64,000 nucleotides of DNA from JAVVHH01 sp963848035 (GCA_963848035.1 CAWKCD010000001.1:1488001-1552000); one strand, 5' to 3'; shown: positions 44,904 through 56,520, numbered from the stretch's first letter. Numbers and translations: made by a program. The notes: generated by a model from the sequence alone, not told the origin.

Positions 44904-47111
44904 CTACAAGAACGACACCGGATCGACATCGACGTCGACCCGCGCGGTCCCCTTGACCCGCACCTGCTCCAGCCACTCGCGCAGGATCGGCTGCACCGCG
45001 ACATCGCGTCGCGTCTTCAGCAGCAACCGCCGCCGATGCCGCCCGCGCAGGATCGCGAAGGGCGCCGGCGCCGGCCCCAACACCGTCACGCCGTCGCCAT
45101 GTGGCGCCATCCGGCCGATGTCCCGTGCCAGCTCGTCCGCTCCCTGCGCGGAATCCGCGCTCACGATCAGCGCCGCCAGCCGCCCGAACGGCGGCCATCC
45201 TCCTGGCCGCCGCATATCCGCCTCCGTCGCCATGAACCCGCCCAGATCCCCCTCGATCAACGCCGTCATGACCGGATGCTCCGGACTGAACGTTTGAAGC
45301 AGCACCCGGCCGGGGGCTTCCGCGCGTCCCGCGCGTCCCGCCACCTGGTGCAGCAACTGCACGGTCCGCTCCGCTGCCCGCAGATCGCCGCCCGCGAGCC
45401 CCAGATCCGCGTCGACCACCCCCACCAGCGTCAGATGCGGGAAATGCCAGCCCTTGGCGACGATCTGCGTCCCGATGATCAGATCCACCTCGCGCGCCTC
45501 GATCCGATGCGCCGCGTCGGCCGCCGCTTGCGGCCCGGTCAGGGTGTCGCTTGCCATCACCAGCAGCCGAGCCTCCGGAAACGCCGCCTCCGCCTCCTCG
45601 GTGATCCGCTCCACCCCCGGCCCGATGGGCACCAGGCTGTGCGCCGCTCCGCAGCTCGGACAAGCCTCTGGGATCGGCTCCGTATGCCCGCAATGGTGAC
45701 AAGCCAGCGACCGCCGCGCCCGATGCTCCACCAACCACGCCGTGCAGTTCGGACACTGCATCCGATGCCCGCACGTCCGGCACAGCGTCAGCGGCGCATA
45801 CCCGCGCCGGTTCAGGAACAGCATCGCCTGCTCTCCCCGCTCGAACGTCGCCTTGATCGCCTCGATCAGCACCGGCGACAGGAACAGCCCCCGCTCCGGC
45901 GGATGCGCCCGCAGGTCGATCGCCCGCACCGCCGGCAGCGACGCCCCGCCGTGCCGGCTCTCCAGCGTCACCCGCCGATACCGCCCGGCCTCCACATTCG
46001 CCAAGGTCTCCAAGCTCGGCGTCGCCGAAACGAGCACGGCCGGCGCCTCCGACAGCCGCGCCCGGACCACCGCCATGTCCCGCGCATGGTAGACAACGCC
46101 ATCCTCTTGCTTGAACGCCGTTTCGTGCTCTTCATCGACCACGATCAGCCCCAGATCCGGAAACGGCAGGAACAGCGCCGACCGCGCCCCCACCACGACA
46201 GGCGCACCGCCCTCCGCCACCGCTCGCCACGTGACCCGGCGCGTGCGCGACCCCAGATCCGAATGCCAAACAGCCGGCGCGACCCCGAACCGCTGCTCGA
46301 ACCGCTCCAGCCATTGCGAGGACAGCGCGATCTCCGGCAGCAGCACCAAGGCTTGTCGTCCCGCCGCCACGCACTCCGCCACCGCCTCGAGATAGACCTC
46401 TGTCTTCCCTGACCCGGTGACGCCATCCAGCAGCGTCACCCCGAACCGCCGGGCCCGCACCGCCGCCCGCAGCTCACTGGCCGCCTCCGCCTGCGGCCCT
46501 GACAGGACCGGTCCTGGATGCGCAGGGTCCGGGGTCGCGAACGGTGCCCGCGCCAAGAGCGCCGCCGGCTCCAACAACCCGGCATGTCCCATCCCCCGCA
46601 CCACACCCGCGCTCACGCCGGCCGCCCGCGCCAGATCGCTCGTCGTCCGCGGCAACCCATCCGCCAGCACCGCCGCCACCCGGCCCCGCCCCTTGCTCAG
46701 CCCGGCCGGCGCACCCGCCAAGCGCCAACCCACCGGCGGCGTCTCCGGCATCAGCGCGTTCACCCGCAGCGCCATCGCCAGGACGTCTCCCGGCATCGCC
46801 AACGTGTATGCCGCCACCCAATCCACAAACTGCCGCAACGCCGCCGGAATCCGCAGCGTATCCAGCACCGCGGTGATCGGTTTCAGCTTCGCGTCGGCGA
46901 CCGATGCATCCGGGCCGCCATCCCAAACCACCCCGACCTCTTCTCGTCGATTGAGCGGCACCAGCACGACATCGCCGGGCTTCGGGTCCTGGCCCGCTGC
47001 GACGGCGTAGTCGAACGCACCCCGGAATGGCCGCGGCAGCAGAACGGGAACGCGCTTCCGAGCCGGCCCATCAAGCTGTAGGCTCGGTTCGGATGAACGG
47101 AGAGTGGCCAT
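44904..47111 (-). CDS. priA: Primosomal replication protein N' (PriA helicase)
   Basis: The 735-residue DEAD-type 3'-5' helicase restarts stalled forks. N-terminal 3'-DNA-binding domain (VPVLLPRPFRGAFDYAV), Walker A TGSGKTEVYLEA (about residue 234), DEEH box (about 327) and a zinc-binding insertion with eight Cys between about 440 and 490 (CRTCGHRMQCPNC then CHHCGH and CPSCG). The start overlaps the divergent DUF484 gene by 8 bp; a somewhat shorter start is possible. Confidence 0.96.
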   Translation of the reverse strand: MATLRSSEPSLQLDGPARKRVPVLLPRPFRGAFDYAVAAGQDPKPGDVVLVPLNRREEVGVVWDGGPDASVADAKLKPITAVLDTLRIPAALRQFVDWVAAYTLAMPGDVLAMALRVNALMPETPPVGWRLAGAPAGLSKGRGRVAAVLADGLPRTTSDLARAAGVSAGVVRGMGHAGLLEPAALLARAPFATPDPAHPGPVLSGPQAEAASELRAAVRARRFGVTLLDGVTGSGKTEVYLEAVAECVAAGRQALVLLPEIALSSQWLERFEQRFGVAPAVWHSDLGSRTRRVTWRAVAEGGAPVVVGARSALFLPFPDLGLIVVDEEHETAFKQEDGVVYHARDMAVVRARLSEAPAVLVSATPSLETLANVEAGRYRRVTLESRHGGASLPAVRAIDLRAHPPERGLFLSPVLIEAIKATFERGEQAMLFLNRRGYAPLTLCRTCGHRMQCPNCTAWLVEHRARRSLACHHCGHTEPIPEACPSCGAAHSLVPIGPGVERITEEAEAAFPEARLLVMASDTLTGPQAAADAAHRIEAREVDLIIGTQIVAKGWHFPHLTLVGVVDADLGLAGGDLRAAERTVQLLHQVAGRAGRAEAPGRVLLQTFSPEHPVMTALIEGDLGGFMATEADMRRPGGWPPFGRLAALIVSADSAQGADELARDIGRMAPHGDGVTVLGPAPAPFAILRGRHRRRLLLKTRRDVAVQPILREWLEQVRVKGTARVDVDVDPVSFL

Positions 47112-47748
47112 AATTCTGGATGACGCAGCGCTGGTACGTTTGCAACGGGAGGCCGAGGATGGCGACCGTTTGATTGCAGCCTTCCTGCGCGCGAATCCCG
47201 GCTGGCTCGCCGCACATCCCGAACTCTACGCCGTGCTCGAGCCTCCGCGCCGCCTCCACGGGGAAGCCATCGCCGACCACATGGCGGCCATGCTCGACCA
47301 AGCCCGCCGTCACGGCACCGCAGCTGCCGGCGGACGCCGAGCCGCCGATGGGTTCATGCAACTCGTTCAGGACGCCGTCCTCGCGCTCGTCCGCGCGCCA
47401 GACCCGGCCTGGTGCCTGCAGAACGACGTTCCCGGCCTGCTGCGCCTCGAAAGCGTCCGCCTCTGCGCCGAATTCGATCTGCAAGGCGCCGCCCGCCTCA
47501 TCCCGGGCACCGTCGACGCCCTGCTCGGCCACCGGCCCGCCCTCGTCCGTGACGCCGTCCGCGACTTCTCGCTCCACGGCGAGGCCGCCCCGCTTGCCTG
47601 CCGCGAAGCCCTCATCCGCGTGCCCCTGGTGGCCGGCCCGGCTATGATCACCCTCGCCGCCCGCGACCCCGACGGCCTCGAAGGCGCAGGCACGCAAGCC
47701 CTCGCCTTTCTCGGCCAAGTCACCGCTACGGTCCTGGAACGCCCGTGA
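47104..47748 (+). CDS. DUF484 family protein
   Basis: The 214-residue GAF-like protein of unknown function has an N-terminal FLRANPGWLAAHPELYAVLE segment and the DUF484 pattern throughout. The family is typically found just before xerC, as here (stop overlaps xerC as GTGA). It starts with GTG at 47104 inside the priA 5' end. Confidence 0.88.
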   Translation: MAIILDDAALVRLQREAEDGDRLIAAFLRANPGWLAAHPELYAVLEPPRRLHGEAIADHMAAMLDQARRHGTAAAGGRRAADGFMQLVQDAVLALVRAPDPAWCLQNDVPGLLRLESVRLCAEFDLQGAARLIPGTVDALLGHRPALVRDAVRDFSLHGEAAPLACREALIRVPLVAGPAMITLAARDPDGLEGAGTQALAFLGQVTATVLERP

Positions 47749-48752
47749 CCGCCCTCGAAGCCGTCAACGGCTTCCTTGATTGGCTGCGGCGCGAGCGCAA
47801 CTCCTCGCCCCACACCATCATCGCCTATCAGAACGACCTCGCCGGCTTTCTCGGCTTCCTCACCGGCCACTTCGCCCGCGAGCCCACGCTCATCGATCTC
47901 GCTGCCGTCCAGCAAACCGACCTCCGCGCCTGGCTCGCCAAGGAATCAGTCGACGGCGCCGGCAACGCCACTCGGGCGCGTCATCTCTCCGCCGTCCGCA
48001 GCCTCTACCGCTATCTCGCCCGGCACCATGGCGTGACCAACCCGGCGCCGGGCCTTCTTGGCCGTCCCCGCATCCGGCCACCCGCGCCTCGCGCGCTGAC
48101 CCCCGCGCAGGCCACGGAGCTCGTGCAGGAAATCGGCGCCGAACACGAAGACGCCCGCTGGCAAGCGCGCGATACCGCCCTTTTCACTCTGCTCTACGGC
48201 GCCGGGCTGCGCATCGCCGAAGCCTTGTCGCTCAATGTCGACGCACTCCCCAAAGGCGCCACGACCCTCCGCATCCTCGGCAAAGGCCGCAAGGAACGCC
48301 TTGTCCCCCTTCTGCCCGCCGTCGCCGAGGCGCTGACCGCCTGGCTCCGCCTGCACCCGTCGCCGACCAAAGATGCGCCTTTGTTCGTCGGCGCCCGCGG
48401 CGCTCGCTTCAACCAATCCGTCGCCCGCAAGCTGATGCAAGATTTCCGTCGCCGTGCCGGCCTCCCCGAACACGCCACTCCCCACGCGCTGCGCCACAGC
48501 TTCGCCACCCACCTCCTGGGCGGCGGCGCCGACCTCCGCGCGATCCAGGAACTCCTTGGACACGCGAGTCTCTCCACCACCCAGCGCTACACCAATGTCG
48601 ACGCCGCCGGCCTTCAGGCCGTCTGGCAACGCGCGCACCCTCGGAGCACGGGAGGCCCGCGCCTTCCGTTCGTTCTGGGTGGGGCACGGGGACGGTCAGG
48701 CGAGCTTATTGAGCTTTCCGCGCCCCCAGGATCAAAGCCTTCATCCGCATGA
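47745..48752 (+). CDS. xerC: Tyrosine recombinase XerC
   Basis: Site-specific recombinase that resolves chromosome dimers at dif; 335 residues. SAM-like N-terminal domain (FLDWLRRERNSSPHTIIAYQ), then catalytic residues Arg in GAGLRIAEAL (about 154), Lys in LGKGRKERL, HALRHSFATHLL (about 248), His in LGHASLSTTQ and Tyr in QRYTNVD. About 30 residues after the usual RAHPR end run into the convergent pdxJ (47-bp overlap), so the true stop may differ. Confidence 0.92.
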   Translation: MTALEAVNGFLDWLRRERNSSPHTIIAYQNDLAGFLGFLTGHFAREPTLIDLAAVQQTDLRAWLAKESVDGAGNATRARHLSAVRSLYRYLARHHGVTNPAPGLLGRPRIRPPAPRALTPAQATELVQEIGAEHEDARWQARDTALFTLLYGAGLRIAEALSLNVDALPKGATTLRILGKGRKERLVPLLPAVAEALTAWLRLHPSPTKDAPLFVGARGARFNQSVARKLMQDFRRRAGLPEHATPHALRHSFATHLLGGGADLRAIQELLGHASLSTTQRYTNVDAAGLQAVWQRAHPRSTGGPRLPFVLGGARGRSGELIELSAPPGSKPSSA

Positions 48753-49425
48753 CCACCCCAGGCAGCCCATCCATCACCGACTGCCCGATCAAGAAATGCC
48801 CGATGTTGAGCTCCTCCACCTCCGGGAAAGCCGCGATCGGCAGAACGTTGGCGTAGGTCAGCCCATGCCCGGCATGGCACTCCAGTCCCAGCCGCCGCAG
48901 CGTCGCCGCGCCCGTGCGCAACCGCTCCAGCTCCCCCTCATGCCCCTCCGCGTAGCTGCCGGTATGAAGCTCGACGACTTCCGCCCCGATGCGCTTTGCC
49001 GCCTCGAGTTGCTTGGCGTCCGGGTCGAGGAATAGCGACACGCGAATCCCCGCCTCCCGCAGCGCCTTCACCCGCGGCGTCAGCACCGCCTCCTGCCCCG
49101 CCGCGTCCAGCCCGCCCTCGGTCGTCACCTCTTCGCGCTTCTCCGGCACCAGGCAGCACGCGGCCGGCCGCAGCCGCAGCGCGATCCCGACCATCTCCTC
49201 CGTTGCCGCCATCTCCATGTTCAGACGGATCTCCGCCGCCTCGGCCAGCCGCTCCAGATCCGCGTCTCGGATATGCCGCCGATCCTCGCGCAGATGCGCC
49301 GTGATCCCATCCGCTCCGGCGCCAATCGCCACCAGCGCGGCCGCGAACGGGTCCGGATGCACGCCGCCCCGCGCGTTCCGGATCGTCGCCACATGATCGA
49401 TATTGACCCCAAGCCGCACCGTCAC
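48706..49425 (-). CDS. pdxJ: Pyridoxine 5'-phosphate synthase
   Basis: The 239-residue TIM-barrel enzyme joins 1-deoxyxylulose 5-phosphate with aminoacetone phosphate. The N-terminal RLGVNIDHVATIRNARGG, GITAHLREDRRHI and the C-terminal CHAGHGLTYANV and GHFLIGQSVM signatures are complete. The ATG overlaps the pdxA stop by 4 bp. Confidence 0.96.
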   Translation of the reverse strand: MTVRLGVNIDHVATIRNARGGVHPDPFAAALVAIGAGADGITAHLREDRRHIRDADLERLAEAAEIRLNMEMAATEEMVGIALRLRPAACCLVPEKREEVTTEGGLDAAGQEAVLTPRVKALREAGIRVSLFLDPDAKQLEAAKRIGAEVVELHTGSYAEGHEGELERLRTGAATLRRLGLECHAGHGLTYANVLPIAAFPEVEELNIGHFLIGQSVMDGLPGVVMRMKALILGARKAQ

Positions 49426-50387
49426 CGCCCCGCTCCCATACTGTTCGCCATCTGCAACGCCGCGATCAGGCTCGTCGGATCCGCCTTGTTCTGCCCGGCG
49501 ATGTCGAACGCCGTCCCATGATCTGGCGACGTCCGGATGATCGGCAGCCCCAGGGTCACGTTGACTCCGCTCGCCACATCAAGCGTCTTCAGCGGGATCA
49601 ACGCCTGGTCGTGATACATGCAGATCGCCGCGTCGTAGCCGGGCCGCGCCTGTGCCGTGAACATCGTGTCCGGCGGGTAAGGCCCCTTGATCTCGATGCC
49701 ATCTCGCCGCAACTGCCGCAGCGCCGGCCAGATGATGGTCTCCTCCTCGTGCCCCATCGTGCCGCTCTCGCCGGCATGCGGGTTCAGCCCGGCCATCCCC
49801 AGCACCGGCTTCTCGATGCCGAACTGCGACCGCAACGCCGCCGCCGTGATCCGCGCCACGACCACGATCATCTCGGTGCTCAGCAGATCCAGCGCCGCCC
49901 GTAGTCCCAGATGGACCGTCACCGGCACCACCCGCAGATACTGGTTCGCCAGCATCATCACCGGATGCGCCGCCCCGGTCAGCGCACCCAGGAACTCCGT
50001 ATGCCCCGGATGCGGAAAGCCTGCCTGATAGAGCACCGCCTTGCTGATCGGGTTGGTCACCACGCCCCGTGCCCGCCCCGATTGCGCCAGCCGCACGCCC
50101 TCCTCGATGCTTTCGATCACCGCGCGGGCATTCGCCGGGTCGGGTTTGCCTGGACAGGGCGGGGTCGAAAGCGGCATGGGCAGCACAGGCAGCGCCTCGC
50201 CGAACACGCCCGCTGCCTCCTCGATTCTGTCGATCGCCTGGATCGGTATACCGGCATCGATCGCCCGCAGCCGCCCGGGATCGTCGATCGCCGCGAACAC
50301 CGGCCCGGACCGCCGCAGCGCGGCCCAAGCCTTCAGCGTCAGCTCACCGCCGATTCCAGCCGGGTCGCCCATCGTGAGCGCCAGCAT
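49422..50387 (-). CDS. pdxA: 4-hydroxythreonine-4-phosphate dehydrogenase
   Basis: The 321-residue enzyme supplies aminoacetone phosphate for PdxJ. The N-terminal LTMGDPAGIGGEL, the metal/substrate His motifs (GHTEFLGAL, GLNPHAGESG) and MYHDQALIPLKTL are present. Coupled to pdxJ by overlap and 3 bp downstream of the osmC-like gene. Confidence 0.96.
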   Translation of the reverse strand: MLALTMGDPAGIGGELTLKAWAALRRSGPVFAAIDDPGRLRAIDAGIPIQAIDRIEEAAGVFGEALPVLPMPLSTPPCPGKPDPANARAVIESIEEGVRLAQSGRARGVVTNPISKAVLYQAGFPHPGHTEFLGALTGAAHPVMMLANQYLRVVPVTVHLGLRAALDLLSTEMIVVVARITAAALRSQFGIEKPVLGMAGLNPHAGESGTMGHEEETIIWPALRQLRRDGIEIKGPYPPDTMFTAQARPGYDAAICMYHDQALIPLKTLDVASGVNVTLGLPIIRTSPDHGTAFDIAGQNKADPTSLIAALQMANSMGAGR

Positions 50388-50390
50388 GGT

Positions 50391-50873
50391 TCAGGCCTGA
50401 CGGAACACCGGCTCGTGCCGGACCGGGAAATTGACCGAGTTCGCGATGAAACACTTCGCCTGCGCATCGGCATGCAGCGCCCGCGCGCGCGACACGTCCG
50501 CCCCCGCCGCCAGCGTGATCTCTGGCTGCAGCACCACCTCGGTGAACCGCCCGCCGCCATCCGCATCCTCGGCCATCACACCCTCGGCCACGTCCTGATA
50601 CGCCAGGACCACGATTCCCTCGACGCTGCAGAGATGCAGATACCAGAGCATGTGGCAGGACGAGAGTGACGCGACCAGCATCTCCTCTGGATTATAGCGT
50701 GCCCGATCGCCACGGAATGCCGGGTCGGAAGAGGCGGGGATGCCCGGCTTGCCGTGTACGATCACCTCATGGGTCCGCTCATAGTCGCGATACCCCGCCG
50801 TACCCTGGCCGGTATTGCCGGTCCAGGTGATCGTCACCGTGTAGGAGTGGTCCTTCGCCGCACCGATCGTCAT
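50391..50873 (-). CDS. OsmC family peroxiredoxin-like protein
   Basis: The 160-residue OsmC/Ohr-fold protein is likely to reduce organic hydroperoxides. The two redox cysteines are in SLSSCHMLWYLHLC and AKCFIANSVNFPV, with the usual NPEEMLVASLSSC approach. It lies in the run lpdA-osmC-pdxA-pdxJ, 13 bp after lpdA. Confidence 0.9.
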   Translation of the reverse strand: MTIGAAKDHSYTVTITWTGNTGQGTAGYRDYERTHEVIVHGKPGIPASSDPAFRGDRARYNPEEMLVASLSSCHMLWYLHLCSVEGIVVLAYQDVAEGVMAEDADGGGRFTEVVLQPEITLAAGADVSRARALHADAQAKCFIANSVNFPVRHEPVFRQA

Positions 50874-50886
50874 TGTCCCTGCCGAA

Positions 50887-52278
<1,392 letters not shown>

Positions 52279-52281
52279 CGC

Positions 52282-53520
52282 TTACAGGTCCAGCAACAGT
52301 CGGCGCGGGTCCTCGACGTTTTCCTTCACCCGCACCAGGAACGACACCGCTTCCTTCCCGTCCACGATCCGGTGGTCGTAGGACAGCGCCAGATACATCA
52401 TAGGCCGAATCTCGACTTTCCCGCCGATCGCCATCGGCCGCTCCTGGATCTTGTGCATCCCCAGGATGCCCGACTGCGGCGCGTTCAGGATCGGCGTGCT
52501 CATCAAGCTGCCGTAGACGCCGCCATTGGTGATGGTGAACGTGCCGCCCGAGAGCTCGTCGATCTTGAGCTGTCCGTCGCGTGCGCGCTTGCCGAAGTCG
52601 CCGATCGTCCGCTCGATCTGCGCGAACCCCATCTGCTCGACATTACGCACCACCGGCACCACGAGTCCGTTCGCGCCGCCCACGGCGATGCCCATGTGGA
52701 CGAAATTCTTGTAGACGATGTCGTCGCCGTCGATTTCGGCATTGACCGCCGGGAATTCCTTCAGCGCGGTCACGCAGGCGCGCACGAAGAACGACATGAA
52801 GCCGAGACGGGTGCCGCCGTTCTTCTTCTCGAACGCATCGCGGTATTCGGCCCGCAGCGCCATCGCCGCGGTCATATCCACCTCGTTGAAGGTGGTCAGC
52901 ATCGCCGCGGTGTTCTGCGCGTCCTTTAGACGCAGCGCGATCGTGCGGCGCAGGCGGGTCATCTTGACGCGCTCTTCGCCGGGCTGCGCATCTCGCGGCG
53001 CGCGCGCGGCCGGCGGGGCGGCAGAGGCAGCAGGCGCCGGGCGCGACAGGAAGTCGAGCACGTCACCCTTCGTGATGCGACCGTCCTTGCCGGACCCGTC
53101 GAGCTGGGTGGATTGCAGGCCGCGCTCTTCCATCATCTTGGCAGCCGAGGGCATCGGCGAATGGCCCGATGCTTTCGGCTGCTCGGTCGCGGGGCGCGAG
53201 ACCGGTCCGCGCGGCGCAGGCGGCGGATTTACGCCCGGCTGCGGGTTCGCGGCCGGGGCTGGCGCCTTCTTGGCCGGCCCGGTGCCCGCTTCGAGCGTTC
53301 CGAGCACGGCACCCACGGCGACCTCGGCCCCCTCCTCAGAGAGGATCGCATCCAGCACGCCGGCCTGCGGCGCCGGCACCTCGACAGTTACCTTGTCGGT
53401 CTCGAGTTCCACCAGCGGCTCATCGGCCGCGACGTTGTCGCCCGTCTTCTTCAGCCAGCGCGCCACCGTGGCGGAGCTGACGCTCTCGCCCAACGTCGGA
53501 ACCTTGATGTCGATGCCCAT
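52282..53520 (-). CDS. odhB: Dihydrolipoyllysine succinyltransferase (E2 of 2-oxoglutarate dehydrogenase)
   Basis: The 412-residue E2. Lipoyl domain with the Lys in VELETDKVTVEVPAP (about residue 43), a Pro/Ala linker, E3/E1-binding domain (PSAAKMMEERGLQSTQLDGS), and the trimeric catalytic domain ending SYDHRIVDGKEAVSFLVRV. Succinyl specificity is inferred from position between odhA and lpdA. Also called sucB. Confidence 0.96.
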   Translation of the reverse strand: MGIDIKVPTLGESVSSATVARWLKKTGDNVAADEPLVELETDKVTVEVPAPQAGVLDAILSEEGAEVAVGAVLGTLEAGTGPAKKAPAPAANPQPGVNPPPAPRGPVSRPATEQPKASGHSPMPSAAKMMEERGLQSTQLDGSGKDGRITKGDVLDFLSRPAPAASAAPPAARAPRDAQPGEERVKMTRLRRTIALRLKDAQNTAAMLTTFNEVDMTAAMALRAEYRDAFEKKNGGTRLGFMSFFVRACVTALKEFPAVNAEIDGDDIVYKNFVHMGIAVGGANGLVVPVVRNVEQMGFAQIERTIGDFGKRARDGQLKIDELSGGTFTITNGGVYGSLMSTPILNAPQSGILGMHKIQERPMAIGGKVEIRPMMYLALSYDHRIVDGKEAVSFLVRVKENVEDPRRLLLDL

Positions 53521-53532
53521 GTGTGGCTCCGC

Positions 53533-56424
53533 TTACGAGTTGAGGCCCAGCGCTTGTCGCACTAGGGCAGTCTGTTGTTGGGCGTGGACCTTTGCCAGAC
53601 CCGTCGCCGGGCTCGCCGCGTCGCACCGGCCAACGTATTGCGGCCGCTTGGCTGCGCCGTCGAGCTTGGTCAGCAAGCCCTCGATCCGACGGTCCACGAA
53701 TGTCCAGGCGCCCATGTTCGCCGGCTCCTCCTGGCACCACACCAGGTCGGCATTCCGATACGGACCCAAGACCTTCGGCAGCGTGATCTCCGGGAACGGA
53801 TAGATCTGCTCGAGCGAGATAATCGCCACGTCGTCCACGCCGGCTTCGCGACGGGCAGCAAGCAGGTCGTAGTAGACCTTGCCCGAGCACATCACGACGC
53901 GGCGCACCTTCTCCGGCGCCTGCAGCTTGTCGACCTCGCCCAGCACCGGCTTGAACCCGGTGCCTTCGGCGAAATCGGCCAGCGGGCTGACCGCCAGCTT
54001 GTGCCGCAACAGCGATTTCGGCGTCATGATCACCAGCGGCTTGCGGTAGTTCCGCTTCAGCTGCCGCCGCAGCGCGTGGAAGTAGTTCGCGGGCGTCGTG
54101 ATGTTTGCCACGATCATGTTGCGCTCGGCGCAGAGCTGCAGATATCGCTCCATCCGCGCGCTGCTGTGCTCCGGTCCCTGGCCTTCGTAGCCATGCGGCA
54201 ACAGCAGCGTCAGACCGCTCATGCGCAGCCACTTGGTCTCGCCCGAGGCCAGGAACTGATCAATGATCACCTGCGCGCCGTTGGCGAAGTCGCCGAACTG
54301 CGCCTCCCACAGCACCAGCGTACGCGGATCGGCCAGGCTGTAGCCGTACTCGAACCCGAGCACGCCCGCCTCGGACAGCAGCGAGTTGTAGATCTCGATC
54401 TTCGCCTGGCCATCCTTGATGTTGTTGAGCGGCACGTATTCGTGCTGGTTGGTCTGATCGACCAGCACCGCGTGCCGCTGGCTGAACGTCCCGCGCTGGC
54501 AGTCCTCGCCCGAGAGCCGCACCCGCGATCCCTCGGCGAGCAGGCCGCCGAACGCAAGCGCTTCGCCGGTTGCCCAGTCGATACCTTGCCCAGTCTCGAA
54601 CATGGCGCGCTTGGCTTCGAGCTGGCGCGCGATCTTCGGGTTCAGGTCGAAATCCGAGGGCGGCGTATAGATCGCGCGCCCGACTTCCTGCAGCGCCTCG
54701 AGGCTCATCGCCGTGGACGTCTCGAGCAGTTCCTCGTCGTCGCCGGCCTGCTTCAGCCCGGACCAGTGGCCCTCCAGCCAGTCCGCCTTGTTCGGGCGAT
54801 AGGATTGCGCCGCCTGATAGGATTCCTCGAGCTTGGCCTGGAATCCATCCCAGATCGCCTTGGATTCATCGGCCGGGATCGTGCCTTCCGCCGCCAGACG
54901 CTCCGCATACAGCGCGCGCGTCGTCGGCAAATCCTTGATCGCGCGATACATGATCGGCTGCGTGAAGGCCGGCTCGTCGGTCTCGTTATGGCCGTGGCGG
55001 CGGTAGCAGACGATGTCGAGCACGATGTCGGTGCCGAACTGCATCCGGAACTCGGCGGCGAAGCGTGACGCGAACACCACCGCCTCCGGCTGATCGCCGT
55101 TGACGTGCAGGATCGGGCTCTGGATCGATTTCGCGACGTCCGTGCAATACAGGCCGGAATAGGCGTGCGCCGGCACGGTCGTGAAGCCGATCTGGTTGTT
55201 GACGATCAGGTGCACCGTCCCGCCGGTGCGATAGCCGATGAGTTGGCTCATCGCGAGCGTCTCGTAAACCAACCCCTGCCCGGCGAAGGCGGCGTCGCCA
55301 TGCAGCAGGATCGCCATCACACTACGACGCTCCTTGGTGTCGCCGGCACCGTCCTGCCGGGCGCGGACCTTGCCGATCACGACCGGGTCGACCGCCTCGA
55401 GGTGCGACGGGTTTGGTTGCAGCGAGATGTGGACCGGATGACCGGCGATCTCGACGTCGGTGCTGGTGCCGAGATGGTACTTCACGTCGCCGGAGCCCTG
55501 CACGTCGTCGGGCTGCGAACTGGCGCCGCCGAACTCGCTGAACACGGCGGTGAACGGCTTGCGGACGATGTTGACCAGCGTGTTCAGCCGCCCGCGATGC
55601 GGCATGCCAATGGCGATTTCGTTGACACCAGCCTGCGCGGCTACATCGATCAATGCATGCATGGCGGGAATGGTGACTTCGCCGCCCTCGAGCCCGAACC
55701 GCTTGGTGCCGACGAATCGGCGCTGGCAGAATGTCTCGAACCCCTCCGACTCGGTGAGTTGCGTCAGGATGGTTCGCTTGGCGTTGACGTCGAAGCTGCC
55801 GACCCACGGCGCGCCTTCAATCCGGCGCTGAATCCAGGTTTTCTGATCGGGATCCTGGATGTGCATGAACTCCACGCCGATCGGGCCGCAATAGCTCGTG
55901 CGGACGATATCGAGGATCTCGTTGACGGTGGCGCTTTCACGGCCGAGCACGCCGTCGATGAAGATCGGCCGGTCGCGGTCGCCCGGGCCGAAGCCGTAGG
56001 AGGCGGGGTCGAGCTCGGGGTGCGACGCCGGAACTTGTAGGCCGAGCGGGTCGAGCTGTGATTCCAGGTGGCCGCGCACGCGATAGGCCCGGATCAACAT
56101 CAGGGCGCGGAGGCTGTCGAGCGCGGTCGCGCGCACCTGCTCCGGGCTGGCGCCGCCTGCAACGGGCTTCGCGCCTGGCTTTCCGGCCGCCTTGCCCGAG
56201 GGCGCCGCCGCTTCGGGCTCGCCGATGTCGAACTTGCGCGGTGCCCACGACGCGCCGCTCGCATCCTCGAGCACGCCGCGCGCTTCGTCGTTCAAGACGC
56301 CGAACAGCTCGCCGAAACTTGGGTCGACGCTGGCGGGGTTGTTCACCCAGCGGGCGTAGAGGTCCGCCATGTAGGCCGCGTTCGCGCCGTTGAATATGGA
56401 GGCAAGGACATCTACGCCGGGCAT
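53533..56424 (-). CDS. odhA: 2-oxoglutarate dehydrogenase E1 component
   Basis: The 963-residue thiamine-diphosphate enzyme. The N-terminal LFG-type start (NAAYMADLYARWVNNPASVD) docks to the E2; TPP-binding and catalytic blocks include IGMPHRGRLNTLVN, GDAAFAGQGLVYETL and RRHGHNETDEPAFTQP; the pyrimidine domain ends with VWCQEEPANMGAW. First gene of odhA-odhB-lpdA. The 96-bp gap to mdh contains no sucCD. Confidence 0.97.
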   Translation of the reverse strand: MPGVDVLASIFNGANAAYMADLYARWVNNPASVDPSFGELFGVLNDEARGVLEDASGASWAPRKFDIGEPEAAAPSGKAAGKPGAKPVAGGASPEQVRATALDSLRALMLIRAYRVRGHLESQLDPLGLQVPASHPELDPASYGFGPGDRDRPIFIDGVLGRESATVNEILDIVRTSYCGPIGVEFMHIQDPDQKTWIQRRIEGAPWVGSFDVNAKRTILTQLTESEGFETFCQRRFVGTKRFGLEGGEVTIPAMHALIDVAAQAGVNEIAIGMPHRGRLNTLVNIVRKPFTAVFSEFGGASSQPDDVQGSGDVKYHLGTSTDVEIAGHPVHISLQPNPSHLEAVDPVVIGKVRARQDGAGDTKERRSVMAILLHGDAAFAGQGLVYETLAMSQLIGYRTGGTVHLIVNNQIGFTTVPAHAYSGLYCTDVAKSIQSPILHVNGDQPEAVVFASRFAAEFRMQFGTDIVLDIVCYRRHGHNETDEPAFTQPIMYRAIKDLPTTRALYAERLAAEGTIPADESKAIWDGFQAKLEESYQAAQSYRPNKADWLEGHWSGLKQAGDDEELLETSTAMSLEALQEVGRAIYTPPSDFDLNPKIARQLEAKRAMFETGQGIDWATGEALAFGGLLAEGSRVRLSGEDCQRGTFSQRHAVLVDQTNQHEYVPLNNIKDGQAKIEIYNSLLSEAGVLGFEYGYSLADPRTLVLWEAQFGDFANGAQVIIDQFLASGETKWLRMSGLTLLLPHGYEGQGPEHSSARMERYLQLCAERNMIVANITTPANYFHALRRQLKRNYRKPLVIMTPKSLLRHKLAVSPLADFAEGTGFKPVLGEVDKLQAPEKVRRVVMCSGKVYYDLLAARREAGVDDVAIISLEQIYPFPEITLPKVLGPYRNADLVWCQEEPANMGAWTFVDRRIEGLLTKLDGAAKRPQYVGRCDAASPATGLAKVHAQQQTALVRQALGLNS

Positions 56425-56520
56425 TGCTCTATCCCTTTAACTCTCGCTCCACCGGAGCGATCCACAATAGATAGGTGCAACGGCGGCGCGTCCGCCGTTG
56501 CCCTGGTATGCCGCGATGTC

